Below are positions 41,565 to 49,271 of a stretch of 64,000 nt of DNA, in pieces; position 1 is the first letter of the stretch, and each line of letters begins with the position of its first letter. The notes under the pieces were generated by a model. That model did not search any database and was not told the origin of the DNA. It saw only the letters and a program-made list of their open reading frames with translations. The stretch comes from Rossellomorea sp. AcN35-11. GTDB taxonomy: Bacteria > Bacillota > Bacilli > Bacillales > Bacillaceae_B. A program made the translations under genes and the position numbers. The stretch covers positions 310,001-374,000 of the forward strand of contig CP128836.1 of NCBI GenBank assembly GCA_030388825.1, read 5' to 3'.

Positions 41565-41645
41565 TACCGACTTTCAAAAAAAGGAGCAGGTTACTGATAC
41601 TCAGCAACACATAGCAGATAAATCCAAGGAAAATGAGGGAGTTAG

Positions 41646-41822
41646 ATGAAAGGCAAAAAAGTAACAATCAGAGCAACAGGGGAACACAAAGGAAGAAGCG
41701 GAGTAGTTATCTGGACAGAAGTGATAGGTGATGAGTGGCAGTTTGAAACACTCGTTGGCATCGAATTAGAAGATGGTGAAGAAGTCCAATATTATAAAAA
41801 TGACCTACAAATCCACTCATAA
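41646..41822 (+). CDS. Small KOW-like protein
   Basis: A 58-residue protein from ATG 41646 (GAGGGAGTTAG). KVTIRATGEHKGRSGVVIW then VGIELEDGEEVQYYKNDL is the pattern of a KOW/SH3-type barrel. Possibly nucleic-acid binding. Confidence 0.55.
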   Translation: MKGKKVTIRATGEHKGRSGVVIWTEVIGDEWQFETLVGIELEDGEEVQYYKNDLQIHS

Positions 41823-41856
41823 GCTATTAAAGGACCACAAAAGGAGAGAATATAGT

Positions 41857-42270
41857 ATGAATGAGATTCGATCAACAATTGTAAAGATCACAAATTTACC
41901 AGTTGGCCACAGAATAAACATGCAATATAGTCCAGTAGATGGTAAACCAGAAGTCTTCATGGATTCGAATGATAAAGTTGTTGGGTATATCTGGTATGAT
42001 ATCTGTGACGAAGTAATGACCATTGAAATGATCGAGATGATCGAAAAAGGGGAAGGAAATGGAACAGAAGCAATCAATTTCTTATTTTCCACTTTTCCTA
42101 TTAAAGAGATTTTCGGGAGTGTACTAGAAGACGGAATGAGAGCTTACTGGTTTTGGGAGAGTCTCGGAGCAGAAATGTCCTTACCTGTAGAAGAAATAGA
42201 ACACAATATTGTAACAGATTGTTCTTTTACTCTATATAGACCAAAACACTTAAAAGGGGATGCAGCATAA
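41857..42270 (+). CDS. GNAT acetyltransferase-like protein
   Basis: A 137-residue protein from ATG 41857 (AAAGGAGAG). KVVGYIWYDICDEVMTIEMIE leads into EKGEGNGTEAINFLF, the GNAT motif A loop (GxGxG/A type). MRAYWFWESLGAEM is the typical motif B end (A-x2-FWxxLGA). A complete but minimal GNAT fold; substrate unknown. Its stop overlaps the next ATG. Confidence 0.75.
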   Translation: MNEIRSTIVKITNLPVGHRINMQYSPVDGKPEVFMDSNDKVVGYIWYDICDEVMTIEMIEMIEKGEGNGTEAINFLFSTFPIKEIFGSVLEDGMRAYWFWESLGAEMSLPVEEIEHNIVTDCSFTLYRPKHLKGDAA

Positions 42271-43097
42271 TGAACATTTTACACGAATTACATCAACTAG
42301 AAGAAAAGACCCAAAAGATACTTCATAGCTCCGCGAAAAAAGACGAGACACAGATTGTTAAATCGATTGTTGAACGAATTAGCAATGCACACGCCGAAAC
42401 GATTTACGAACTGACCGAAGATTTCTTTCATTTATGTAATGCTAACTACAATTATTCATTACTCATTAACATGATCAAAGAACATTTCGATTTATCCAAT
42501 GAACTCGATAATTTTCCTTATTGGGACGACAAATCGAAAGAGGAGATCAAAACCGCTCTCAAAAAAAGATTGGTGAACATTCGAGAAACGGCAGACTTTG
42601 AAGACCACATCAGAGAGACTTACAGTTCCATCAAGAAACCTAAGTCTTTTATTAAGCAGTTAGTCGATGTTAACCTTATATCTTTTGACTTGATTGTGAA
42701 TTACAACAACAAGGAACATCACAACGCTCTATTAATGAAACAACTTAACCAGTTTAGTGAAAGCAACTCTGCAAAAATGAAATACATCAGTCAAATCCGA
42801 TTTAAGAACATCGCTAATGGGGACCTTACCATCTTATATAACCTAAAGTCAGCCGCTTTGGATTGGTATCAAGCTTCTCCATTTGATACAACCCCTGGAA
42901 CTTATCATCAAGCTAATCATGTTAAGGATCACCGATACCTTCTAACAGACGCACAATTACAGTCTTTAAAGGCGAATTTGTTAGCTCAAATCGAACAAGA
43001 AGTTGACAAATTAAAAGGTGAAACAGAAGCACATCAAGAGCTAATATTCACTATACAATATCTTAAAGATAAAACAACTCAGATTTTAAGCTTGTAA
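42270..43097 (+). CDS. Hypothetical helical protein
   Basis: A 275-residue soluble helical protein starting within the preceding stop (TAATG). No recognised motif, mixed charge. Terminal gene of the operon; the terminator at 43121 follows. Confidence 0.75.
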   Translation: MNILHELHQLEEKTQKILHSSAKKDETQIVKSIVERISNAHAETIYELTEDFFHLCNANYNYSLLINMIKEHFDLSNELDNFPYWDDKSKEEIKTALKKRLVNIRETADFEDHIRETYSSIKKPKSFIKQLVDVNLISFDLIVNYNNKEHHNALLMKQLNQFSESNSAKMKYISQIRFKNIANGDLTILYNLKSAALDWYQASPFDTTPGTYHQANHVKDHRYLLTDAQLQSLKANLLAQIEQEVDKLKGETEAHQELIFTIQYLKDKTTQILSL

Positions 43098-43120
43098 TTC
43101 ATCCTCGTGATGAACCACGA

Positions 43121-43155
43121 AAAGGGCGGTATAATCCGCTCTTTTTTTATTTACA
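43121..43155 (+). terminator. Terminator
   Basis: AGGGCGG-TATAA-TCCGCTCT is followed by eight T; a compact stem of the CCGCTC family. Confidence 0.85.
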
Positions 43156-43229
43156 CCAATAAAAAAGACATTCTAGTTCAGAATGTCTTGATTCTTCGGA
43201 CTCATAATTCGAATACCATTAATATTACA

Positions 43230-43937
43230 CTACTTTGCTTTCTCGAGATTAGACCAATCAGTATACACCACCGTACCGGAAGAACCCATCCTCACTTCCG
43301 CAATTCCATCTAAACTACTGGCAATCCCTACAAAAGTAAATGGAAATCCAGAAGGCACTCTCGAGATTTCACCAGAGTCAATCATCGCTTGAGCTGCTCC
43401 GTTATTATTTTGATTAATGTATAAAGCGAATTCATTATAACTCTCTATTGATGTAGCGACATATGCTGGATCTTTAGTTTCTACCAGTTCACCTATTTCA
43501 GGGTTCCCCGAACCATTCGTAAACAGATATATGAAAAAACCCACAAATGAAATTAGCACAAGAAAACCAATTACTGAACTCCAGTTGACGTTACTTCCTC
43601 CAGTAAAACCTTCTGCCTCATCTTCAGCTAATGAAGAATTACCCGCCCGATAGTCATCTGACTTATTACTTTCAACATAGTAGTCCAACCGTTGCGAATG
43701 AGAGCAATCAGGTAGGATATATTCATCGATTCCAAATACAGTATCGTGAGGCCTCTTAGATGCGTGATATTTCAGAATCTCCGCAAGTGATAAACCCATT
43801 ATGTCTTCGTCGGTGTCGTAATACGTCCAATGATTAGTGGCTCTCCTGCTCACATGTTTAAATTCAACAATATATTTCTTTTTCGCTCCGCTATTATACT
43901 TCTTTTCATCTCGATTTAAACCTTCATTTATACTCAT
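43230..43937 (-). CDS. Single-span membrane protein
   Basis: A 235-residue protein with a GGGGGGAATT ribosome binding site. Cytoplasmic N-terminus (KKYIVEFKHVSRRATNHWTYY, acidic linker to ~112), one membrane span (SVIGFLVLISFVGFFIYLF, 120-138) and an ~95-residue external domain (residues 140-235) with a small repeated beta pattern. No family recognised. Confidence 0.75.
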   Translation of the reverse strand: MSINEGLNRDEKKYNSGAKKKYIVEFKHVSRRATNHWTYYDTDEDIMGLSLAEILKYHASKRPHDTVFGIDEYILPDCSHSQRLDYYVESNKSDDYRAGNSSLAEDEAEGFTGGSNVNWSSVIGFLVLISFVGFFIYLFTNGSGNPEIGELVETKDPAYVATSIESYNEFALYINQNNNGAAQAMIDSGEISRVPSGFPFTFVGIASSLDGIAEVRMGSSGTVVYTDWSNLEKAK

Positions 43938-44102
43938 AATTCCCCCCCGATATCATTGATTGTTTCTTACCTAATGTTTATGTTTGTTACTAACAATTTT
44001 ACTACATATTGGATATTTATATCTAAAAAAGAATCAATAATATTTAGTGAGAAGGTTTAAAATGAAGGGTTTTTGCGAAATTCCAAAAAGATCGTCCGGC
44101 AA

Positions 44103-44146
44103 CACAAAACAAAGAGGAGCGGGTTCACTGAATCCACTCCTCTTTA
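44103..44146 (-). terminator. Terminator after the CPBP protease gene (minus strand)
   Basis: Read on the minus strand, AAAGAGGAGTGGATTC pairs with GAACCCGCTCCTCTTT and runs into TTTGTTTTG. It is another member of the GGAGCGGG hairpin family. Confidence 0.7.
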
Positions 44147-44151
44147 ACTTG

Positions 44152-44829
44152 TTAGGAAAAGAATTGAATAAGAAAGACCATCGCATTCATTAAAATATGA
44201 ACCATGATTGGCACAATTAATCGCTTCGTCATTTTATAGATGAAAGCAAGCGAGAATCCCATAGTTGTATAGATTATTATATGTTCAAATTCAAAATGAA
44301 TTAGGGCGAATAAAAGGGAACTGACTAATGCAGCAACAACGAAATTAGTCTTCTCATACATAACCCCGAATATGATCTTTCTGAATATGAACTCCTCGAG
44401 AATAGGACCGATAACAACAACCACAAAGACAACCAGAGGGACCAACTTGATTAAATTGATCAGGCCCTGAGTATTTTGTGAACCGCTCGTAATCCCAATA
44501 GCAGATTCAATTTGTACAGCAATAGCTTGACCGATAAACACTAGGACAACTCCACCAAACACCCAAGCGACAGAATTCCCTTTACTTATCGGATCAGCCT
44601 TTTCAATGGCCGTTAAAGGAACACGCTTACTTTCCATTATCCAAACCAATATTAAGCCTGTCACAAAGCTTATAACCAGCCAATATCCTCTTGATAAAGC
44701 ATCTAGCTTATCAAAGTCCTCAATCCCAAAAAATTTAAAACCAATATAGTACATGAGGGGATAACCAATAAGACCTGAAAAATGTACTGCCAGATAAATA
44801 AGAACAATCAATCCAAATTGCTTCTTCAC
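44152..44829 (-). CDS. CPBP-family intramembrane metalloprotease
   Basis: A 225-residue protein with six to eight membrane segments and an AGGAGGTACTTG ribosome binding site. The three CPBP/Abi motifs are present: EEFIFR (145-150), FALIHF (~173-178, F-x3-H) and HILMN (~211-215, H-x3-N). The Glu and His residues bind the active-site metal. In bacteria members process peptides or take part in bacteriocin immunity. Here it lies in the minus-strand block with the 43230 membrane protein and the tRNA genes; its partner is unknown. Confidence 0.88.
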   Translation of the reverse strand: MKKQFGLIVLIYLAVHFSGLIGYPLMYYIGFKFFGIEDFDKLDALSRGYWLVISFVTGLILVWIMESKRVPLTAIEKADPISKGNSVAWVFGGVVLVFIGQAIAVQIESAIGITSGSQNTQGLINLIKLVPLVVFVVVVIGPILEEFIFRKIIFGVMYEKTNFVVAALVSSLLFALIHFEFEHIIIYTTMGFSLAFIYKMTKRLIVPIMVHILMNAMVFLIQFFS

Positions 44830-44870
44830 AAGTACCTCCTAATCTTGACCCATATGTTTAACCTAATATA

Positions 44871-44905
44871 TATAAAAGAAGCACCCGCTGTTAGCAGGTG
44901 CTTCC
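44871..44905 (-). terminator. Terminator of the tRNA cluster (minus strand)
   Basis: AAGCACC-TGCTAACAGCG-GGTGCTT followed on the minus strand by TTTTATA, about 40 bases beyond the last tRNA. Confidence 0.8.
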
Positions 44906-44944
44906 TCGCAACCAAAAAAGATTAGAATAAGAGAAAAGTTTACA

Positions 44945-45035
44945 TGGCGGAGAAGGAGGGATTTGAACCCTCGCGCCAGTTACCCGACCTACACCCTTAG
45001 CAGGGGTGTCTCTTCAGCCACTTGAGTACTTCTCC
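44945..45035 (-). tRNA. tRNA-Ser (anticodon GCT)
   Basis: On the minus strand the gene starts GGAGAAG and has a D-arm (CTCAAGTGGCTGAAGAG), anticodon loop CTGCTAA, a long type II variable arm, T-arm GGTTCAAATCC, acceptor CTTCTCC, discriminator G and encoded CCA. It reads AGC/AGT codons. Confidence 0.93.
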
Positions 45036-45038
45036 GTA

Positions 45039-45115
45039 TGGCTCCGCAGACAGGATTTGAACCTGCGACCTACAGCTTAGGAGGCTGCCGCTCTATCCTA
45101 CTGAGCTACTGCGGA
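45039..45115 (-). tRNA. tRNA-Arg (anticodon CCT)
   Basis: Acceptor TCCGCAG/CTGCGGA, D-arm AGCTCAGTAGGATAGAGC, anticodon loop CTCCTAA, T-arm GGTTCAAATCC and encoded CCA. It reads AGG, a codon common in this AT-rich element and rarer in host core genes. Confidence 0.93.
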
Positions 45116-45311
45116 ATATCACTTAAAAAAACTGAAGAGGGTACGACCTCACAAGAGGCTCACAACTCTTTTATAAAAGACCATACCCAATTCTCCTTAG
45201 AAAAACTCTCAAACAATAGGAGCAGAGATGATATTCATCCGTTAATAACAGAAAGAAGGAACCTTAATGAATACATTACGGCAAGTAAATACCACCTCTG
45301 CATGATAAAAA

Positions 45312-45404
45312 TGGCGGAGGAAGAGGGATTCGAACCCCCGCGAGCTGTTACACCCCTGTCGGTTTTCAAGACCGATCCCTTCAGCCAGACTTGGGTATTC
45401 CTCC
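45312..45404 (-). tRNA. tRNA-Ser (anticodon TGA)
   Basis: Acceptor GGAGGAA/TTCCTCC, anticodon loop CTTGAAA (TGA), long variable arm, T-arm GGTTCGAATCC, discriminator G and encoded CCA. It reads TCA/TCN codons. Confidence 0.92.
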
Positions 45405-45420
45405 GTTAGTGTGTTGATGG

Positions 45421-45501
45421 TGCGAGAGGGGTTTCGTCAGTCTCAGAACGTTTACGGATTTCAAGGAGGCCGTAAAAACTAAGACGAAACCCAAACTCGC
45501 A
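45421..45501. repeat. Long three-part hairpin between tRNA genes
   Basis: Nested inverted repeats: TGCGAG (45421-45426)/CTCGCA (45496-45501), GGGTTTCGTC (45429-45438)/GACGAAACCC (45483-45492) and TTTACGG (45451-45457)/CCGTAAA (45470-45476). Nearly the whole 81-base spacer can fold into one stem. It is not a tRNA and not a simple T-tailed terminator. It may be a structured RNA or a processing signal in the tRNA transcript. Confidence 0.7.
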
Positions 45502-45511
45502 TGATAGAAAG

Positions 45512-45585
45512 TGGACCTTGTAGGACTCGAACCTACGACCGGACGGTTATGAGCCGTCTGCTCTAACCAACTGAGCTAAAGGTCC
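45512..45585 (-). tRNA. tRNA-Ile2 (CAT, lysidine type) or Met
   Basis: Acceptor GGACCTT/AAGGTCC, D-arm AGCTCAGTTGGTTAGAGC, anticodon loop CTCATAA, T-arm GGTTCGAGTCC and discriminator A; CCA is not encoded. The body matches the lysidine-modified isoleucine tRNA of Bacillus as I recall it rather than the elongator tRNA-Met. If so it reads ATA. Confidence 0.88.
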
Positions 45586-45590
45586 ATGGT

Positions 45591-45640
45591 GCTGATGAAT
45601 TATTTCCATTTTGGCATATGGACGGGTGAAATTCATCAGC
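45591..45640. repeat. Inverted repeat between tRNA genes
   Basis: GCTGATGAATT (45591-45601) is mirrored by AATTCATCAGC (45630-45640), with an inner TCCAT/ATGGA pair. It fills the spacer between the CAT-anticodon tRNA and a degenerate tRNA-like sequence. Confidence 0.65.
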
Positions 45641-45644
45641 ATAA

Positions 45645-45712
45645 AGGCGGAAGAAGAAGGGACTCGAACCCTCACGTCAGATACCTGACCTACTCCATTA
45701 TAGGTTCTTCTC
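45645..45712 (-). pseudogene. Degenerate tRNA-like sequence (3' half of a type II tRNA)
   Basis: On the minus strand GGTCAGGTATCTGACG (variable-arm like), a T-arm GGTTCGAGTCC and TTCTTCCGCC (acceptor 3' strand) are recognisable. A matching D-arm and 5' acceptor are missing, and a terminal CCA is absent (CCT in its place). It is probably the remnant of a Ser- or Leu-type tRNA gene. Confidence 0.55.
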
Positions 45713-45924
45713 CAGGAATAATTGAGGAAGAGAGAACAACTTACAAGGAAATAACTCCCTTGCCGGAACAAAGTTGAACCCCCCCAGTGATCCTCAGCAT
45801 AGTTCCATCAATAACACATGAACAAACGTTACGGCGAGAGGTTGAATATAGATCATATATTAGTAATCTGTAAAACATGGAGTTATAGAAGATTTACTAG
45901 TATAATACCTCTCATGATAGAAAG

Positions 45925-45998
45925 TGGACCTTGTAGGACTCGAACCTACGACCGGACGGTTATGAGCCGTCTGCTCTAACCAGCTGAGCTAAAGGTCC
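45925..45998 (-). tRNA. tRNA-Ile2 (CAT) second copy
   Basis: Identical to the tRNA at 45512-45585 except for one D-loop base (CAGCTGG- versus CAGTTGG-type). The upstream and downstream flanks (CATGATAGAAAG) are also shared, so this is a recent ~90-bp tandem duplication. Confidence 0.88.
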
Positions 45999-46065
45999 AT
46001 GAGGAACAGTGAATGTTTCCATTTTACATACTGTGCATCAGAATGGATAGGATAAGTTCAAAAAA

Positions 46066-46179
46066 TTATTTTTCACGAACAAATAATCCATAAATACGCT
46101 CCAAAATAAAGGCACCAGTGCATACTCCCAACGTAACAATCACAACCCAGGTTGAATCAGAAATATTCAATCCTTTCAT
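46066..46179 (-). CDS. Micro membrane protein
   Basis: A 37-residue frame on the minus strand from ATG 46179 (GAGGAGG very close) or 34 residues from TTG 46170, which is better spaced. One membrane helix (WVVIVTLGVCTGAFIL) is followed by a charged tail. It lies upstream of the tRNA cluster on the same strand. Confidence 0.5.
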   Translation of the reverse strand: MKGLNISDSTWVVIVTLGVCTGAFILERIYGLFVREK

Positions 46180-46233
46180 CCTCCTCAAAAAGGAATAGTT
46201 CCATTCTACACACCACATCAGAAGATGGATAGT

Positions 46234-46476
46234 TTAAGTACCAAAATATTTTTTCTTAATTTCTTCTTCCATCTGTCTGGCTCTTTGATATGCAGAAACT
46301 GAAGAAGTACCACCCTTGTTCGACAATGAGTAAAATTGAGCAGCCAAAGCCTCGAGTTCGGTTTTCAGAACACCTTCTGCATGTTCAGAAAGAAAATCAT
46401 AAGCCCAAAATTTCTTCTCTGAATGTCTAACCACCATTAATTCTTTATCAAGTAATTTCAGTATACATTCATTCAT
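46234..46476 (-). CDS. Small helical protein
   Basis: An 80-residue protein from ATG 46476 (CGAGGTGA). Helical, mixed charge, no recognised motif. It is the first gene of the minus-strand unit that leads into the tRNA cluster. Confidence 0.6.
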   Translation of the reverse strand: MNECILKLLDKELMVVRHSEKKFWAYDFLSEHAEGVLKTELEALAAQFYSLSNKGGTSSVSAYQRARQMEEEIKKKYFGT

Positions 46477-46634
46477 TTTTTCACCTCGACACACATTATA
46501 ATATAACTAAGTGAACACCGTCTAAAAACCACAGGTACAATTCACTCCTTATAGTTATTTTTTCACAAATAACACAGTAATGCTAAAATATAGGAAGAGT
46601 TTCAGAAGTTTGTTTTTAAAAGGGTGGGAGTTTT

Positions 46635-46889
46635 GTGAAACGGTATAATGGCGAAGTGTTCGTTGTAATAGCTCTTCTATTTTTTTCATTATGTTTGTTA
46701 TTAACAATAGGAATAACAGGGATTTTTATTTTATTTGTTCTATTGCTGATCTATTTAGGTTATAGATGGTGGATAAAAGAAGATGATAATGGTCATTCAG
46801 AAGCAGAAGGCGATACTCAACTTGCTCAAGGGTATGGGTGTATGTGGGTTATTGTCATAATCATAATCTTTTATGCAATCTCTAAGTAA
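46635..46889 (+). CDS. Small multi-span membrane protein
   Basis: An 84-residue protein from GTG 46635 (AAGGGTGGGAG). Three hydrophobic helices (8-25, 27-45, 69-82) with an acidic loop (KEDDNGHSEAEGD). Unknown. Confidence 0.65.
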   Translation: MKRYNGEVFVVIALLFFSLCLLLTIGITGIFILFVLLLIYLGYRWWIKEDDNGHSEAEGDTQLAQGYGCMWVIVIIIIFYAISK

Positions 46890-46990
46890 CACCAGAAGTC
46901 AGAACTCCTGGTAGTGTGAAAAGACTTTAGGCCATAAAGTCACTTCGCCAACTCTTTTCGCTTATCATTGTGAGCGTTTTATCGAACCGA

Positions 46991-47078
46991 TATAATAATA
47001 TTTACAGAAGCACTGTTTTGGTCAGGATTCTCCCCTGGCTAATTCAGTGCTTTTTTGTATTTTAAAGGAGTTGAGTAG
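46991..47078 (+). promoter_or_regulatory. Promoter and short leader with terminator
   Basis: TATAAT at 46991-46996 (no TG). GAAGCACTG pairs with CAGTGCTT, enclosing an inner GGTCAGG/CCTGGCT hairpin, followed by TTTTTTG. The gene's AAAGGAG follows 10 bases later. Same design as the other leaders with an unrelated stem. Confidence 0.7.
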
Positions 47079-47279
47079 ATGAATAAAGGTCTATGTCACT
47101 CATGCCAACCAGAAAAGGAAAATAGCAAAGTCATTACCGACAATTATCAATCATTAAAAAAATATCTCGACACGATAAGAGGAGCGGGTGTGATCCATTG
47201 TGAAAAGTGTGGCTGCAGAGTTAAATACACCGAAAAGGAAGATGGCGCACTCCAGATAAGGTACGTGACAAGAGATTAG
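47079..47279 (+). CDS. Small zinc-ribbon protein
   Basis: A 66-residue protein with TAAAGGAGTTG. CHSC near the start and CEKCGC in the middle form a metal site. It precedes cheV by 14 bases and shares its mRNA. Confidence 0.65.
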   Translation: MNKGLCHSCQPEKENSKVITDNYQSLKKYLDTIRGAGVIHCEKCGCRVKYTEKEDGALQIRYVTRD

Positions 47280-47293
47280 GAGGAAATACTTAT

Positions 47294-48196
47294 ATGAGTT
47301 CAAATCGAATTTTATTAGAAAGCGGAACGAATGAATTAGAAATTGTTGAATTCGGATTAGGGAACAACAATTTCGGCATAAACGTGATTAAGGTTAAAGA
47401 GATTATTAATCCTTTAGAAATCACTTCAGTACCCCAATCACACCCATCGATAGAGGGGATTGTGAAGATCCGAGGAGAAGTTATGCCAGTCATAAACATG
47501 GAGACGGTATTAGGGGTTCCGCCTTCTGAAAATCCAGAGAGGAACAAACTTATTGTCTGTGAGTTTAATAAGAGCAAAGTTATTTTTAAAGTCCATTCGG
47601 TATCTCGTATTCACAGGATATCTTGGGAACAGATAGAGAAACCGAATGATATGTATACCGGAGCCGAGGCTTTAGCAATCGGAATCATTCACTTGGAAGA
47701 TAAGCTGGTATTACTCCTGGACTTTGAAAAAGTAATAGTAGATATCAATCCTTCATCTGGGATTAATGTGGACCGGTTGGAACATCTAGGGGAGCGGGAG
47801 AGATCAGAAAAACACATCCTAATCGCTGAAGATTCATCATTCCTAAGACAACTACTCAAAGAAACACTAGAAAAAGCAGGCTATACTAACCTCCACTTTT
47901 ATGAAGACGGAAAGCAAGCTCTGGAATACTTAGAGAAGATCGAAGCAGCCGGTAAGGTTGTTGAAGAAGAAATCCAAATGGTTATTACAGATATTGAAAT
48001 GCCGCAAATGGATGGTCACCACCTCACTCGACGAATCAAGGAAAGCAACCAATTCAATAAATTACCTGTGGTGATATTTTCATCTCTCATCACAGCGGAC
48101 CTACGGCACAAGGGAGAAAAAGTCGGAGCGAACGCTCAAGTATCCAAACCCGAGATTGCTGAACTCGTTGGTCATATAGACAATCTAGCACTCTGA
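47294..48196 (+). CDS. cheV: Chemotaxis coupling protein CheV
   Basis: A 300-residue protein with TAGGAGGAAA. The CheW-type domain (about 12-155) includes the conserved PQSHPSIEGIVKIRGEVMPVI block. The response-regulator receiver (172-298) includes the acid pair (LIAEDSSF) and phospho-acceptor Asp in ITDIEMPQMDG. The length equals Bacillus CheV. CheV couples receptors to the kinase CheA and adapts signalling through its phosphorylated receiver. A chemoreceptor gene lies 1.1 kb downstream, and no cheA is present, so it must work with the host's system. Confidence 0.95.
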   Translation: MSSNRILLESGTNELEIVEFGLGNNNFGINVIKVKEIINPLEITSVPQSHPSIEGIVKIRGEVMPVINMETVLGVPPSENPERNKLIVCEFNKSKVIFKVHSVSRIHRISWEQIEKPNDMYTGAEALAIGIIHLEDKLVLLLDFEKVIVDINPSSGINVDRLEHLGERERSEKHILIAEDSSFLRQLLKETLEKAGYTNLHFYEDGKQALEYLEKIEAAGKVVEEEIQMVITDIEMPQMDGHHLTRRIKESNQFNKLPVVIFSSLITADLRHKGEKVGANAQVSKPEIAELVGHIDNLAL

Positions 48197-48291
48197 AAAA
48201 GTGACCGAGGTTCGCTCTATGGAAGCGGGGCCTATTGTTCCGCTCCATTTTTAGTATAACGTAGCAGCTAATTTCATTAAGGAGGGGTCAC

Positions 48292-48828
48292 GTGGCCACT
48301 TTAACAAATAGACAAGAAGAGATATTAAATTTCATCATTAAACGCATTAAAGAAAAGGGCTACCCACCTTCTGTGAGAGAGATAGGGGCAAACGTAGGAC
48401 TCTCATCTACATCTACTGTTCATCTTCACTTAACTCGATTAGAAGAAAAAGGCGTTATTCGAAAGGATCCAACTAAACCAAGAGCATTAGAAATCATAGA
48501 TCCGAATTACGCAATCCACCGGACTCCTGGTGTAGTGGATGTTCCTGTCTATACTGAACTCGGAGGTAAACCGGATAGTTATTTTAAGTTAAGTGAGGAT
48601 ATCGTTGGAACTGATTCAGTGTTTATTTTGATTGCAGCAGAGGAACAGTCAAAGCCTCAGACTATTCTTGAAAATGACTATATCATCATCAGAGAACAAC
48701 ACACCGCTACTCAAGGAGATTTAATCCTAACAAGAAGCGGAGTGGATGACGAGTCAATTGTGAAGTTTACCCCGGGAATCAAATCTGTCATAGGGAAAGT
48801 CATCGGTGTGATCAGACTAGACTTATAA
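48292..48828 (+). CDS. lexA: LexA-like repressor lacking the protease nucleophile
   Basis: A 178-residue protein (B. subtilis LexA is 205) from GTG 48292 (AAGGAGGGG). Residues 1-68 are a full LexA winged helix: TNRQEEILNFI, PPSVREIGANVGLSSTSTVH and PRALEI. Residues 84-178 follow the LexA peptidase fold (DVPVYTELGG, ENDYIIIREQ, QGDLIL, ESIVKF, VIGKVIGVIR). The cleavage dipeptide (Ala-Gly) is replaced by GG, and the GDSM nucleophile block by EEQSKP, so Ser is gone at the expected place; the general-base Lys (158) may remain. It should bind LexA boxes without being inactivated by RecA. Located between cheV and a chemoreceptor gene. Confidence 0.88.
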   Translation: MATLTNRQEEILNFIIKRIKEKGYPPSVREIGANVGLSSTSTVHLHLTRLEEKGVIRKDPTKPRALEIIDPNYAIHRTPGVVDVPVYTELGGKPDSYFKLSEDIVGTDSVFILIAAEEQSKPQTILENDYIIIREQHTATQGDLILTRSGVDDESIVKFTPGIKSVIGKVIGVIRLDL

Positions 48829-48862
48829 CCCTAGAACATAAAAAAAGAAAAGAGGACATCAC

Positions 48863-49216
48863 ATGGAAGTAGTTAAACTTTTATTTGCCATCATTATGTT
48901 AAGCACACTACTAGCTAACATCACTTCTATATTTATACTCTTTATGTACACAGAAATCTTCCAAAAGGTAATTAAAAATAAGATCGCGGGAAGTGTGGTA
49001 GGGGGTATTACTTACATTCTTGGATTTGTGTTGAGTGTTTATTTATCTGCAAAAGTAGCATCTATTGTACCTCAACCATCAAAAGCTTACGAGGATATCT
49101 ACACCGCTCTCATCCTTATTGTCATAATAGTCGTTCAGTTGACTGTTTACAAAACTTGTTCTTTAACCATTAACTTCAAAAGGACACCTAAAGCACCATC
49201 TCAACAAACCGTTTAA
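48863..49216 (+). CDS. Small membrane protein
   Basis: A 117-residue protein; AAAGAGGACATC before the ATG. Three membrane helices (about 5-28, 42-66, 79-97) and a short basic tail. It lies between the lexA-like gene and the chemoreceptor gene. Unknown family. Confidence 0.7.
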   Translation: MEVVKLLFAIIMLSTLLANITSIFILFMYTEIFQKVIKNKIAGSVVGGITYILGFVLSVYLSAKVASIVPQPSKAYEDIYTALILIVIIVVQLTVYKTCSLTINFKRTPKAPSQQTV

Positions 49217-49271
49217 GGTGAAAAACTCTTTCACTTAGGAATATCCATCATAATATGGAAGGAAGTACTTT

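Noticed and set aside
45038..45409. A 123-codon plus-strand frame and a 74-codon minus frame (45547-45771)
   Set aside because: They run through tRNA genes and spacers on the opposite or same strand, with no ribosome binding site. They are translations of tRNA sequence.
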